Shown: positions 40,977-49,718 of the stretch, one piece after another | Layout: every line of letters begins with the position of its first letter | How positions within the stretch are numbered: the first letter of the stretch is position 1 | Assembly: GCA_017577895.1 (NCBI GenBank) | Contig: PKQY01000008.1 | Location: forward strand, 1 to 51,634 | Origin: Bacillota bacterium | GTDB lineage: Bacteria > Bacillota > Bacilli > ZCTH02-B2 | Direction: 5' to 3' | Length of the DNA stretch: 51,634 nt | Translations under genes and position numbers: made by a program | Notes under the pieces: model-generated | The model's database searches: none | The model's input: only the letters and a program-made list of their open reading frames with translations | What the model was told of the DNA's origin: nothing

Positions 40977-41927
40977 TCAAGCGAGCTCTTCCAACTCTAC
41001 TTCCTCACCCGGCAAATTGCCATCGTCGTTTAAGGCGGCCTCTAGCGCAGCTGCATTGTCGTATTTTTGGGCCCGCTCGATTTTCTGCATCCGGATGTGG
41101 AATTGTTTCCGGGCATACTCCCGCATCAAATCCGGCGGAATTTCCAATGTGGCTTTGGACGTTTTGAGCTTCCGTTGTTCCACCGCCAAATTGGTCAAGT
41201 AATCGACAACGCCAAACGCGTGAGGCTTCAATTCTTCCATGTAATCCAAAAACGTGCGGTACAACGGCGCATTGCCGGCTACCAGCCGTTGAATGGTGTA
41301 AATGCCGAATTGAATATGCCGCCCTTCATCCTGATTCAAATAGTCAATGGCGCGCAACAACCCTGGGAATAAGCCGACTTTTTTGAAAATATTCCGAAAC
41401 GCAAAATATCCGGTTTCCGCTAATGTCCCCTCCACGATCAAGTTGTACACGCAGGCAGCTTTGACCACCGCTTCCGGTGAATCGTCATGGGATAACCGGT
41501 ACATGGCGTTGGGCAATTCCTCGTAAAAAATCCGTTTGTAGCTGTCACTGTGAAATACGGATAAGTCCATGTGGGCAATGCCCACCGCCGCCTGCCACCG
41601 GGAAAACACTTCCGTATGTTTCGCCTCGTCATGGGCAAACGTCGTCAAATACAACGTGTCTTCCAGGCGGCCTTGACGGGCCATCGCCTCGATCATGGGG
41701 AGGATGTCCAGCGTCACCGCTTCTTCACCGGCGGAAAAGGAAGCGACCAAAGCCATGGCCGTCATTTTGTCATCGGCCGTCAAGTTGTTGAAATCGATGG
41801 CGTCCTGACTGAAGTCAATGTCCGCCGGATTCCAGGTGCCCAAGCGGTTGGCTTTTTCGTACAACCGGAACATGGGCGCATTCCAGTTGATCTGGCCGAC
41901 GACCGTTTGAAATTTTTCATGTTTCAT
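40977..41927 (-). CDS. R2-like ligand-binding oxidase (R2lox)
   Basis: A 316-residue ferritin-like protein that closely resembles Geobacillus R2lox. All six metal ligands are present: Glu68 in SAGEEAVTLD, Glu101 and His104 in HDEAKHTEV, Glu166 in VYNLIVEG, Glu201 and His204 in NQDEGRHIQF. Val71 and Tyr161, the residues that form the Tyr-Val ether crosslink in this family, are also there. Such proteins hold a Mn/Fe centre and a bound fatty acid; their natural reaction is unknown. ATG 41927 with AAGGAG eight bases upstream is preferred over GTG 41936. It lies between SCP2 and UbiB genes in a lipid operon. Confidence 0.93.
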   Translation of the reverse strand: MKHEKFQTVVGQINWNAPMFRLYEKANRLGTWNPADIDFSQDAIDFNNLTADDKMTAMALVASFSAGEEAVTLDILPMIEAMARQGRLEDTLYLTTFAHDEAKHTEVFSRWQAAVGIAHMDLSVFHSDSYKRIFYEELPNAMYRLSHDDSPEAVVKAACVYNLIVEGTLAETGYFAFRNIFKKVGLFPGLLRAIDYLNQDEGRHIQFGIYTIQRLVAGNAPLYRTFLDYMEELKPHAFGVVDYLTNLAVEQRKLKTSKATLEIPPDLMREYARKQFHIRMQKIERAQKYDNAAALEAALNDDGNLPGEEVELEELA

Positions 41928-41962
41928 CCTCTTCACTCCTTATGATTCATGAAATGGACGAT

Positions 41963-42307
41963 TTAAAAGGTATAGACGCTCAACAATCCTTGTAACCGCA
42001 ACGCCACACCTAAATCGCCGTGAATGGCCAGCTGACCGGACATAAACGCTTCCGTGGCGTTGAGTTTCCCTGCCAGCAACTGGCGAAAATCTTCCGTGTC
42101 CAGTACCAAGGTGCAATCGGCTTCTTTTTCGGTGCCAGACACTGCCCGGGGGCCTTGGTCGTCAATGATGATTTGAAACGTCCCGCCCCCTTCCCCGGTC
42201 AAATCGAATTGGTAGACGCCTTCGGAGCCTTGCGCCAGCTCCGGTTTAGATTTCAAGGCGGCATCGATCATTTGGAAAACGGTTTGCATGCTCGGCTTGG
42301 CCGTCAT
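41963..42307 (-). CDS. SCP2 sterol-binding domain protein (second copy)
   Basis: A 114-residue single SCP2 domain. GVYQFDLTGEGGGTFQIIID, CTLVLDTEDFRQLL and NATEAFMSGQLAIHGDLGVA are typical. SCP2 domains bind lipids and acyl-CoA in a hydrophobic tunnel and can present them to enzymes. It is clearly a relative of the 117-residue protein at 49242-49595 in the same operon. ATG 42307 follows AAGGAAGGG. It separates the thiolase from R2lox, and could carry the fatty ligand known to bind in R2lox. Confidence 0.9.
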   Translation of the reverse strand: MTAKPSMQTVFQMIDAALKSKPELAQGSEGVYQFDLTGEGGGTFQIIIDDQGPRAVSGTEKEADCTLVLDTEDFRQLLAGKLNATEAFMSGQLAIHGDLGVALRLQGLLSVYTF

Positions 42308-42383
42308 GGTTTTCCCTTCCTTTCACGTAAGATTTTCATCAAACAAGACGCAACGGGCCGTCACCCACAACATGACTGTCCCA

Positions 42384-43526
42384 TTACAGCCGTTCAATGA
42401 TGGTCGCCGTCGCCATCCCGAAACCGATGCACATCACTTGCAAGCCGTACTTTCCGTCCGTATCCTCCAACTCGTGCAACAAGGTGGTCATGATCCGGGC
42501 GCCGCTGGCCCCCAGCGGATGACCGATGGCGATGGCACCCCCGCGGGGGTTGACTTTGCGCATATCCGGTTCCAGCTCTTTCTCCCACGCCTTGACGACC
42601 GACGCAAAGGCTTCGTTGATTTCGATGATGTCCATTTGATCGAGGCGCAGTCCGGCCTTCTCCAACACTTTTTTGGTGGCCGGAATGACCCCGGTCAACA
42701 TGATGACCGGATCGACGCCGACCACCGCCCGGGCCACGATGCGGGCCCGGGGCTTGAGCCCAAGTTGTGCCGCTTTTTTGTCCGACATCAAGAGCACACC
42801 GGCGGCGCCGTCGCTGACTTGGCTCGAATTGCCGGCGGTGACGACGCCGTCCCGGGGTTGGAAGGACGGTTTTAAACCCGCCAGCTTTTCCATGGACGTA
42901 TCCCGGCGAATCCCTTCATCTTGTTCAAACAGGTAAGGGCCGTTTTCGCCTTGGACCTCGATGGGCAAAATCTCCCGCCGAAACTGTCCGCTGTCGGTGG
43001 CCGCCGCCGCCCTCCGGTGGCTTTCCAACGAAAACGCATCCAATTCTTCACGGGAAATATTCCATTTTTTTGCAATCATTTCAGCGGAAATGCCTTGCGG
43101 CACGACGTTGAAGCGCTGGGTCAACTGGCGGCTGAATCGGCCCAAATCGCTGGCCATAGGCACCCGGGTCATGCTTTCGACTCCGCACGCGATGACCACG
43201 TCCATGTCGCCGGCCATGATGGCCTGGGCTGCAAAATGAATCGCCTGTTGACTGGAGCCGCACATGCGGTTCAAGGAAACGGCGGGCACTTCCACCGGGA
43301 AACCGGCGGCCAACACCGCCATGCGGCCGATGTTCCCGCCTTGTTCCCCGGTCATGGTGACGCAGCCGGTCACCACATCGTCCACTTCGTCCGGATCGAT
43401 CCCGTTCCGTTGGACCAACTGTTGCAAAATCGGGGTGAGCAAGTCGACCGGATGGATTTGGGAGAGGGCTCCGTTTTTCTTGCCGATGGCCGTCCGGACG
43501 GCATCGACGATCACCGCTTCTGCCAT
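42384..43526 (-). CDS. Thiolase (acetyl-CoA C-acyltransferase)
   Basis: A 380-residue thiolase. The nucleophile Cys is in LNRMCGSSQQAIHFA, the His in AIGHPLGASGAR and the second Cys in QVMCIGFGMATATI. It performs the last step of beta-oxidation, releasing acetyl-CoA from 3-ketoacyl-CoA. The start at 43526 (MAEAVIVDAVRTAIG) is certain from AAAGGAGATG upstream and family alignment. It follows the SDR enzyme by 31 bases. Chain length cannot be told, though the neighbours suggest medium, branched or sterol-like acyl groups. Confidence 0.95.
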   Translation of the reverse strand: MAEAVIVDAVRTAIGKKNGALSQIHPVDLLTPILQQLVQRNGIDPDEVDDVVTGCVTMTGEQGGNIGRMAVLAAGFPVEVPAVSLNRMCGSSQQAIHFAAQAIMAGDMDVVIACGVESMTRVPMASDLGRFSRQLTQRFNVVPQGISAEMIAKKWNISREELDAFSLESHRRAAAATDSGQFRREILPIEVQGENGPYLFEQDEGIRRDTSMEKLAGLKPSFQPRDGVVTAGNSSQVSDGAAGVLLMSDKKAAQLGLKPRARIVARAVVGVDPVIMLTGVIPATKKVLEKAGLRLDQMDIIEINEAFASVVKAWEKELEPDMRKVNPRGGAIAIGHPLGASGARIMTTLLHELEDTDGKYGLQVMCIGFGMATATIIERL

Positions 43527-43557
43527 GGTCTTCATCTCCTTTGTGTCATGTCCGTCA

Positions 43558-44424
43558 TTAGAAAGTAAACAGCTCGATTCCTCCGGTAACGTGCAGGCCG
43601 ATGCCGGTAATGTACTTGGCTTTGTCTGAGGCCAAGAAGACGATGGCATTGGCCACATCTTCCGGTTCACCCGGCCGCCGGAAAGGAACCCGTTGAATCA
43701 TGCGCTCATTCATTTTCGGGTTGCCCATGCGAAACGCTTCGGTGTTGATAATCCCGGGCACGATGGCATTGACGGTAATGCCATATCGCGCTCCTTCCAG
43801 GGCCAAACTTTTGGTAAAGGCGAGCAACCCGCCCTTGGTGGTGGCGTAGCTCGTCTGGCCAAACCCGCCGATGACCCCGACGATGGAGGCCATGTTGATG
43901 ATCCGGCCCCACCCTTGTTCTTTCATGTAAGGCCATACCGCTTTGGCACAGTTGTAAGCGCCCGTCAAGTTGACGTTGAGATCCCGTTCCCACAATTCGT
44001 CTTTTTGTTTTTCCAGTTGGGCCGTGTGATCCAAAGTCCCGGCGTTGTTGACCAAAATGTCAATTCTTCCAAATTCTTCGACAACCCGCTTGACGACATC
44101 TTGGACTTGTTCCCGGTTGGTGACATCCATTTTGACGGCAAAGGAACGCCGACCCATGGCTTGAATCTCTTTTGCCGTCTTTTCGGCATACACCACCTTC
44201 GTGCTCTCCATCACCTGGGCCAGCGGCCCGATCCGTTTCGCTTCTTCCTTCACATTTTCATCCGATTCGATCAAAATGTCAGTGATGACCACGTCGGCTC
44301 CGGCTTCCGCCAGCGCCAACGCGTCCGCCCGCCCCAAGCCGCGGGAAGCGCCGGTGACCAGGGCGACTTTTCCTTTCAGCAGTTCATTCCACGATGACAC
44401 GTCTGTCTTCACCTCGTTCTCCAT
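43558..44424 (-). CDS. SDR-family 3-hydroxyacyl-CoA-type dehydrogenase
   Basis: A 288-residue short-chain dehydrogenase. The NAD site is VTGASRGLGRADALAL, the structural motif is LVNNAGTLDH, and the catalytic Ser and Tyr-x3-Lys are in NMASIVGVIGG and SYATTKGG. An insertion between strand two and helix three (around residues 52-85) is longer than usual and resembles peroxisomal multifunctional-enzyme 3-hydroxyacyl-CoA dehydrogenases. In this operon it most likely oxidises 3-hydroxyacyl-CoA before the thiolase. No good ribosome site precedes ATG 44424; GTG 44412 or 44400 are possible alternative starts. Confidence 0.88.
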   Translation of the reverse strand: MENEVKTDVSSWNELLKGKVALVTGASRGLGRADALALAEAGADVVITDILIESDENVKEEAKRIGPLAQVMESTKVVYAEKTAKEIQAMGRRSFAVKMDVTNREQVQDVVKRVVEEFGRIDILVNNAGTLDHTAQLEKQKDELWERDLNVNLTGAYNCAKAVWPYMKEQGWGRIINMASIVGVIGGFGQTSYATTKGGLLAFTKSLALEGARYGITVNAIVPGIINTEAFRMGNPKMNERMIQRVPFRRPGEPEDVANAIVFLASDKAKYITGIGLHVTGGIELFTF

Positions 44425-44448
44425 GGTTTGATGGTTGTTTAAGGCTTG

Positions 44449-45240
44449 TCAGCGAAGAAATTGCGGCTGTTTTTTCTGGAAGAAAGCCGCCAGGCCGATC
44501 ATCGGCTCACCGGTCTTGAACGTATCCGAAAACGCTTGCGCTTCCACTTGCAGCCCTTCCTCGATGGGCCCTTCCGCCGCGTTGATGGCCCGTTTGGCCA
44601 GCCCCATGGCCTGCACGGCTCCCTGGGCCAGCCGTTCGGCAAAGGCTGTCACTTCTTCTTCGAAATTTTCTTCTGATACGACTTGATGGATGAGGCCGAT
44701 TTGCAGCGCTTCTTCCGGTTCCAGTTGTTTGGCCAAAAAGATGAGTTCGGTCGCCTTGGCCCGCCCCAACAGACGGGTCATGCGCTGCGTTCCGCCGGCC
44801 CCCGGGATGAGACCCAGGTTGACTTCCGTCAACCCGATGCGCCCCTTGGACATCAACCGGAAGTCACAAGCCAGCGCCAATTCGCAACCGCCGCCCAAAG
44901 CGTGGCCGTTGATGGCGGCAATGACCGGCTTCGGCAGGCGGGCATACGCATCGAAACAAGCCTGCATTTTGGCGCTCTGGCGGGCAATGGCGTTATCCTC
45001 TCCGACGTATTTGTTGCCGCTTTGGACCATCCCTTTCAAGTCGGCGCCGGCCAAAAAGATCTTCGGATGGGCCGACGTGATCACCACCACCCGCACCGCC
45101 TTGTCTTGGCCCAGCTCTTCGGCTGCTTGCTCCAAATCTTGCATCAGACGGTCGTCGATGGCGTTGGCCGGCGGGTTGTCCACGATAATCCAAGCGACTC
45201 CTTTGTCCCTGCGTTCCACGCGAATCGTCTGATACGCCAC
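44449..45240 (-). CDS. Enoyl-CoA hydratase/isomerase family protein
   Basis: A 263-residue crotonase. The oxyanion-hole segment GADLKGMV and INGHALGGGCELALACDFRL come first; the two catalytic Glu are in GGGCELAL-side and LTEVNLGLIPGAGGTQRM. Hence it is likely a true hydratase for enoyl-CoA. The start is GTG 45240 with AAAGGAGGG six bases in front. It lies between the acyl-CoA dehydrogenase pair and the SDR, giving the beta-oxidation order dehydrogenase, hydratase, dehydrogenase, thiolase. Confidence 0.93.
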   Translation of the reverse strand: MAYQTIRVERRDKGVAWIIVDNPPANAIDDRLMQDLEQAAEELGQDKAVRVVVITSAHPKIFLAGADLKGMVQSGNKYVGEDNAIARQSAKMQACFDAYARLPKPVIAAINGHALGGGCELALACDFRLMSKGRIGLTEVNLGLIPGAGGTQRMTRLLGRAKATELIFLAKQLEPEEALQIGLIHQVVSEENFEEEVTAFAERLAQGAVQAMGLAKRAINAAEGPIEEGLQVEAQAFSDTFKTGEPMIGLAAFFQKKQPQFLR

Positions 45241-45282
45241 GTTGTCCCTCCTTTGCTGGAAAACCCGCACTGCATGCGATGC

Positions 45283-46503
45283 TTAGACGCGGATGCCGTA
45301 CGGCGCATATTGGCGGCGGGCGGTCACCACGTGTTGCACTTCGTTGGTCCCTTCAAAGATGTCAAACACTTTGACGTCGCGATACAATTTCTCCACCAGA
45401 TGGCCTTCGCCCAATCCCACCGGCCCCAGCAACTCCAGACATTGGGCACATACTTTGAGGCCGATTTTCCCGGCATACGCCTTACACATGGCCGCTTCCT
45501 TGGCGTTCTCAATGCCCAAGTCGGCTTTCCAAGCCGCCTCCCACGTCAAGAGGCGTGCCGCCAAGATGTCCTGTTCCGCTTCCGCCAAAATGTTGGCGGC
45601 CAACGTCCAGTAGCGGCCGTGCTTCGGATATTCCCGCCGCACCACGTCCAGCGTGTACTCATACGCCGCCCGGGCAATGCCCACCGCCATGGCCGCCACG
45701 ATGGGCCGTGTCGTGTCGAAGGTCTTCATGGCCACCTGGAATCCCGACGGCTTGGAACCGGCCGACTCGTACAGCGCCTCGCCGCCCAACAAGTTTTCAT
45801 CGGGGACAAAGCAGTCCTCAAACACGAGTTCCGCCGTTTCGTTGGCCCGCAAGCCCATCTTCTTCAACACCCGCGACGCTTTAAAGCCCGGCGTCCCTTT
45901 TTCCACCACGAACGCCCGATGGCCGGCACGCCCCAGGCTGGGATCCACCGTGGCAAAGACGACGACCCAAGACGCCCGGGCGCCGTTGGTGATGAAAATT
46001 TTTTGGCCGTTGAGAATGTACCCGCCGTCGACCTTTTTTGCCGTCGTCCGGATGTTGGACGCATCGGAACCCGCTTCCGGTTCCGTCAGCGCATACGCGC
46101 CCCACCGCGGTTTATCCGGCTTAAAGATGGTCAAAAACCGTTCCTTTTGCTCCGGCGTGCCGCTGCTGACGATGGGCGGGCCGCCCAAACCGGCCCCGGG
46201 CAGCGACAAGGCGATGGCCGGATCTCCCCAACCCAATTCTTCCGCCGCCAACACGCCCAGCCGGTTGCCTTCCCGCTCTCCTTTTTCCCCTTTTTCCGAT
46301 TTCTCCGCACTTTTCCCGCGGCCGCCGGCAAAAGAAGACGTATTCAACTGGATGCCCAGTTTGTTTACCCGCTCCAACCATTCATCGGGAACCGCTTCCC
46401 GCCGATCGGCTTCCAAGGAAATGGGACGCATTTCGTGCTTGGCAAACCAGTGCACCAGCTCTCGAATCTGTTTTTGTTGCGGCGACAGTTCGAACGAAAT
46501 CAT
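45283..46503 (-). CDS. Acyl-CoA dehydrogenase, catalytic subunit with charged insertion
   Basis: A 406-residue acyl-CoA dehydrogenase with intact TEPEAGSDASNI, LNGQKIFITNGA and C-terminal IFEGTNEVQHVV holding the catalytic Glu. Between helix two and the next segment (about residues 58-75) is an odd Lys/Glu/Gly insertion (GGRGKSAEKSEKGEKGEREG), not seen in typical members. The frame stays open 94 codons upstream, but ATG 46503 is the family start and overlaps the preceding gene's stop (ATGA). It probably pairs with the degenerate dehydrogenase just upstream. Confidence 0.92.
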   Translation of the reverse strand: MISFELSPQQKQIRELVHWFAKHEMRPISLEADRREAVPDEWLERVNKLGIQLNTSSFAGGRGKSAEKSEKGEKGEREGNRLGVLAAEELGWGDPAIALSLPGAGLGGPPIVSSGTPEQKERFLTIFKPDKPRWGAYALTEPEAGSDASNIRTTAKKVDGGYILNGQKIFITNGARASWVVVFATVDPSLGRAGHRAFVVEKGTPGFKASRVLKKMGLRANETAELVFEDCFVPDENLLGGEALYESAGSKPSGFQVAMKTFDTTRPIVAAMAVGIARAAYEYTLDVVRREYPKHGRYWTLAANILAEAEQDILAARLLTWEAAWKADLGIENAKEAAMCKAYAGKIGLKVCAQCLELLGPVGLGEGHLVEKLYRDVKVFDIFEGTNEVQHVVTARRQYAPYGIRV

Positions 46504-47663
46504 ACGGCAACCTTCCCTTTCTGTTCGCTCACTGGGGCACGGCCTAACAGCTGCGCACCCCGCTGTTGCAACAAATCCGACTCGCGGCCGTAAAGGCCGA
46601 CATGCGCCTGCGCATCGCGCATCCACTTTTCCGCCGGGTATTCTTGCACGAACCCGTAGCCGCCCATCAATTGCACCGCCGAATCGGTGACGTACCGCAC
46701 GGCCCGATGGGCGCGATATAGCGCCCGCAAAGCGCTTCCGAAGGCATCCGGTGCGCCGCGGTCCACTTGAACCGCCGCCTCCCACACGAGGTGATGGGCC
46801 AGCTGCGTCTCAATGACCATGTCCGCCACGCGGAAAGAAACGCCTTGGAACTGGGCGATCACTTGCCCAAACGCTTTCCGTTCCGCCGTGTATTGCGTGA
46901 CGTATTCCACCGCCGCTTCCATCACGCCGACGGCCTTTGCCGCCTGCAACACACGGATGCGGGCTTGAGCCCGTTGGATGAGGTCCGCAGCTTCTTCTCC
47001 TCGCGCCACCACGCAGGAGGCAGGGACGACCGCCTGATCAAACCGGAACCGCCCGATGCCGGAAGCAGCCAACCCGAGCCGGTAATCGTCCTCCTGAACT
47101 TCCCACGGAACGGTATCCCGATCGAGCCACAACACGACGGCGTTGCCGTCCCCGTCGTACGCCAAAACGGCCACGGCCACCGCCTCCAACGCTTGACGAA
47201 CCGGCAAGGACGTCCCGTTCAGCACATACCCGTCCTTGTACGATTGGATCGTCAACGTCTGAAAAGGGGCTTCCGCATTGGTGGCGTCGATGAGCGCCGC
47301 CGTCGGCACGGCTCCTTTTTCTACTCGGTGCCGATACGCTTTCAACACTGGATGGTCCGGCACGAGGCGGATCAGCGAAGCGGCATCGCCGGGTCCCGGC
47401 AACCCTTGGACCACATCCAAATCGCCGAAACTTAACGCCTGCCAAATTTGGACTTGGGAAATGAGCGGCAGTTCCAATCCGCCCCAATGCTCTGGCAACT
47501 CCATCAGCGTAAAACCTAATTCGCGAATTTTTTCCGCCAATTCATCGCTCACGCGCCGCTGTTGTTCGCACTCACGGGACCGAGGACGAATCTCATCCAC
47601 AGCGAGGCTTTTGGCGACTTCCAAAAATGCCAATTCTTCTTCTGTCGGTTGAAACGAGATCAC
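46500..47663 (-). CDS. Degenerate acyl-CoA dehydrogenase-like protein
   Basis: A 387-residue protein with the overall acyl-CoA dehydrogenase fold (ELPEHWGGLELPLIS, VQLMGGYGFVQEYPAEKWMR). The FAD/substrate motif TEPxAGSD is replaced by IDATNAEAPFQ, and the C-terminus has LYGRESDLLQQ where the catalytic EGT should be. It is therefore likely inactive alone and acts as partner or lipid-binding subunit of the enzyme encoded next, with which it overlaps by four bases. The start is GTG 47663 with GGAGG eight bases upstream. Confidence 0.85.
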   Translation of the reverse strand: MISFQPTEEELAFLEVAKSLAVDEIRPRSRECEQQRRVSDELAEKIRELGFTLMELPEHWGGLELPLISQVQIWQALSFGDLDVVQGLPGPGDAASLIRLVPDHPVLKAYRHRVEKGAVPTAALIDATNAEAPFQTLTIQSYKDGYVLNGTSLPVRQALEAVAVAVLAYDGDGNAVVLWLDRDTVPWEVQEDDYRLGLAASGIGRFRFDQAVVPASCVVARGEEAADLIQRAQARIRVLQAAKAVGVMEAAVEYVTQYTAERKAFGQVIAQFQGVSFRVADMVIETQLAHHLVWEAAVQVDRGAPDAFGSALRALYRAHRAVRYVTDSAVQLMGGYGFVQEYPAEKWMRDAQAHVGLYGRESDLLQQRGAQLLGRAPVSEQKGKVAV

Positions 47664-47696
47664 CGCTCAGCCTCCTTCTCTGTTGCGCTTTTTCCC

Positions 47697-49241
47697 TTAC
47701 AACTGCAATTGTCCGCAGCGCTCTTGCGCCCACTGGCGCAATTGTTTTTTGTCGGTTTTCCCGATGTCATTTTTCGGAAGCGATTCCACCAGGTACAAAA
47801 AGCGCGGGGTTTTATACTTGGCCAGCCCCTCTTGACAGAAGGCAATCAGCTCTTCTGCCGTCACCGATGCCCCGGGACGGACGACGACAAACGCGGCCAC
47901 TTCTTCCCCCATCCGTTCCGAAGGAACGCCGACCACCGCCGCATCCACCACCTCCGGGTGGCGCAACAACAGCTCTTCCACATCCCGCGGATAAATGTTC
48001 AACCCGCCGCGAATGATGATGTCTTTCTTACGGTCGACGATATAGATGAAACCGTCTTCATCAATGCGGGCCAAATCCCCCGTGTACAACCAGCCGTCAC
48101 GAAACACTCGCTCCGTCTCTTCCGACTTGTTGTGATAACCTTGCGAAACGTTGGGCCCCGAAACGATGAGTTCTCCCACTTCCCCGGGAGGCAAACGGTT
48201 GCCTTGTTCATCCACCACCGCCACTTGGACACCGGGCAACGGCACTCCGACCGAACCGGGTCGGATGCCCTTGCTCGGATCCGTGGCCGCCACAATGGGA
48301 CCCGCCTCCGACAAGCCGTACCCTTCCAAAACGAGGCAACTGAATTTTTTCTGGAATCCTTCTGCCAACGTCCGGGACAGGGCCGCCGATCCGGAGATGC
48401 ACAAGAAGAAACTGGAGGTGTCGTACTTATCCGCAGCGGGATGGTGGTACAACGCATACATCATGGTCGGCACCATGGACGCGTGGGTGATGCGATACGT
48501 CTGAATCGCTTCCAACACGCGGACCGGATCAAACTGCGGCAACAACACCGTCGTGTCGCCGATGAGAATGGACACGTGCATCATGGTGAGCCCAAAGGCG
48601 TGGGCCAACGGCAAAACGCCCAGATTAGCGCGGTTTTTCCGCAACTGCAAAATTTTCGCCGAATGTGCGGTGGCTTCCGCATTCGCGTATAAATTCCGGT
48701 GCGACAGCCGCACCCCTTTCGGACTTCCCGTCGTCCCCGACGTATATAACAACACCGCCAAATCGTCCTCGTCCAAACCCACCTCGGGCAAATGGCTAGG
48801 TGCTTGCACCAGCTGTTCGTGCAAACTGCCTTCACCCGACGCCGCCAGCGTGTACACCTGGGGCGAGGTCGCCAAGCCCCGGGCCGCCTCCCGCATTTTC
48901 GGCAACAAGTCCGGCGTCGTCAGGACGATGCGGGCGCCGCTGTCCTGCAGGATGTGGGTCACTTCCGCCACCTGCAGTTGGGGCAGCATCAAGACGACGG
49001 CCGCACCAATTTTCCAACTGCCCGCCATGGCCATCAACGCCTCCGGGCAATTGGGCATACAGAGGGCGACCACGTCTCCCTTCTGGATCCCCCTCTTGCG
49101 CAGCACATGGGCCAACCGGGAAGAATGTTCGTCACAGTAGACATTGGTGTACTCCCGCCCTTCATAAATAAGAGCGGGGTACGAACCATACCGTTGGATA
49201 TTTTCCTGCCAGATGTGGCCCAGGTTTTTTTGGCTGCCCAC
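47697..49241 (-). CDS. AMP-forming acyl-CoA ligase
   Basis: A 514-residue adenylate-forming enzyme. The P-loop LLYTSGTTGSPKGVRLSHRN, LEGYGLSEAGP, YTGDLARIDEDGFI and VDRKKDIIIRGGLNIYP are intact, with the catalytic Lys in LPKNDIGKTDK. It activates a medium or long-chain carboxylic acid as acyl-CoA and so starts the pathway encoded downstream. GTG 49241 follows the SCP2 stop codon without any gap, so it depends on translational coupling. Confidence 0.93.
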   Translation of the reverse strand: MGSQKNLGHIWQENIQRYGSYPALIYEGREYTNVYCDEHSSRLAHVLRKRGIQKGDVVALCMPNCPEALMAMAGSWKIGAAVVLMLPQLQVAEVTHILQDSGARIVLTTPDLLPKMREAARGLATSPQVYTLAASGEGSLHEQLVQAPSHLPEVGLDEDDLAVLLYTSGTTGSPKGVRLSHRNLYANAEATAHSAKILQLRKNRANLGVLPLAHAFGLTMMHVSILIGDTTVLLPQFDPVRVLEAIQTYRITHASMVPTMMYALYHHPAADKYDTSSFFLCISGSAALSRTLAEGFQKKFSCLVLEGYGLSEAGPIVAATDPSKGIRPGSVGVPLPGVQVAVVDEQGNRLPPGEVGELIVSGPNVSQGYHNKSEETERVFRDGWLYTGDLARIDEDGFIYIVDRKKDIIIRGGLNIYPRDVEELLLRHPEVVDAAVVGVPSERMGEEVAAFVVVRPGASVTAEELIAFCQEGLAKYKTPRFLYLVESLPKNDIGKTDKKQLRQWAQERCGQLQL

Positions 49242-49595
49242 TTACGACGACGCCCCCTGCGATGCCCGATACGCTTCGATAATATCGTTCAACCGCAGGG
49301 CGAGCCCCAAATCTCCATCAATTTGCAACTTGCCGCTCATGAACGCTTCCGTGCCGTTCAGTTGTCCGTCCACCATTTGCTTGAAATCCTCCACATCGAT
49401 GGTCAACGTACAATCCGGCGTTTCCGGCGTTCCTTCAACAGCATAGCCGCTATTTTCCCGCAGGACGACTTGATACGTTCCGCCTCCTTCACCGTTGATG
49501 TTGAATTGGTACACGGCCACGGTACCTTGCGCTCGGCTCGGATCCTCCTTCAATGTCGAATCGATGAGCTGAAAAACTTCTTGAATGGTTGACAT
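49242..49595 (-). CDS. SCP2 sterol-binding domain protein (first copy)
   Basis: A 117-residue single SCP2 domain, the first gene of the long minus-strand lipid operon. AVYQFNINGEGGGTYQVVL, CTLTIDVEDFKQMVDGQ and NGTEAFMSGKLQIDGDLG match the family and the second copy at 41963-42307. It likely binds the imported lipid or its CoA ester next to the ligase. ATG 49595 follows AAGGAGGAGAG. An inverted repeat and AT-rich promoter region lie upstream. Confidence 0.9.
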   Translation of the reverse strand: MSTIQEVFQLIDSTLKEDPSRAQGTVAVYQFNINGEGGGTYQVVLRENSGYAVEGTPETPDCTLTIDVEDFKQMVDGQLNGTEAFMSGKLQIDGDLGLALRLNDIIEAYRASQGASS

Positions 49596-49622
49596 GCTCT
49601 CTCCTCCTTGTCTCGCTGAGTT

Positions 49623-49657
49623 TTAACGGATAAATTCGACAATTTTAAATCCGTTAA
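49623..49657. promoter_or_regulatory. Perfect inverted repeat, candidate operator of the lipid operon
   Basis: TTAACGGAT (49623-49631) and ATCCGTTAA (49649-49657) are perfect complements 17 bases apart. They frame or overlap promoter-like AT-rich DNA (TAAAAT on minus, TATAAT at 49665-49670 on plus) between two divergent transcripts. A dimeric TetR-type repressor could bind here; no regulator gene is adjacent. Confidence 0.55.
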
Positions 49658-49692
49658 TCATAAATATAATTTGGTAAAAACGAGGTTCATAT

Positions 49693-49718
49693 CCCGAAAA
49701 AATTCGGGTTTTCTTTTG
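49693..49718 (+). terminator. Rho-independent terminator or attenuator before the alcohol dehydrogenase gene
   Basis: CCCGAA / TTCGGG with loop AAAA, followed by TTTTCTTTTG. It points along plus, 145 bases before the dehydrogenase start and just after a plus-strand TATAAT, so it could trim a short leader transcript or shield the gene from it. Confidence 0.6.

Noticed and set aside
44683..46593. A 636-codon plus-strand open frame opposite the enoyl-CoA hydratase and acyl-CoA dehydrogenase
   Set aside because: Same reason: antisense shadow of two well-supported genes, with low-complexity Arg/His/Pro-rich translation.
46504..46785. N-terminal extension of the acyl-CoA dehydrogenase at 45283
   Set aside because: Codons 1-94 of the long frame lie in the preceding gene and read as Arg/Gly-rich shadow; ATG 46503 with ATGA overlap matches the family start.
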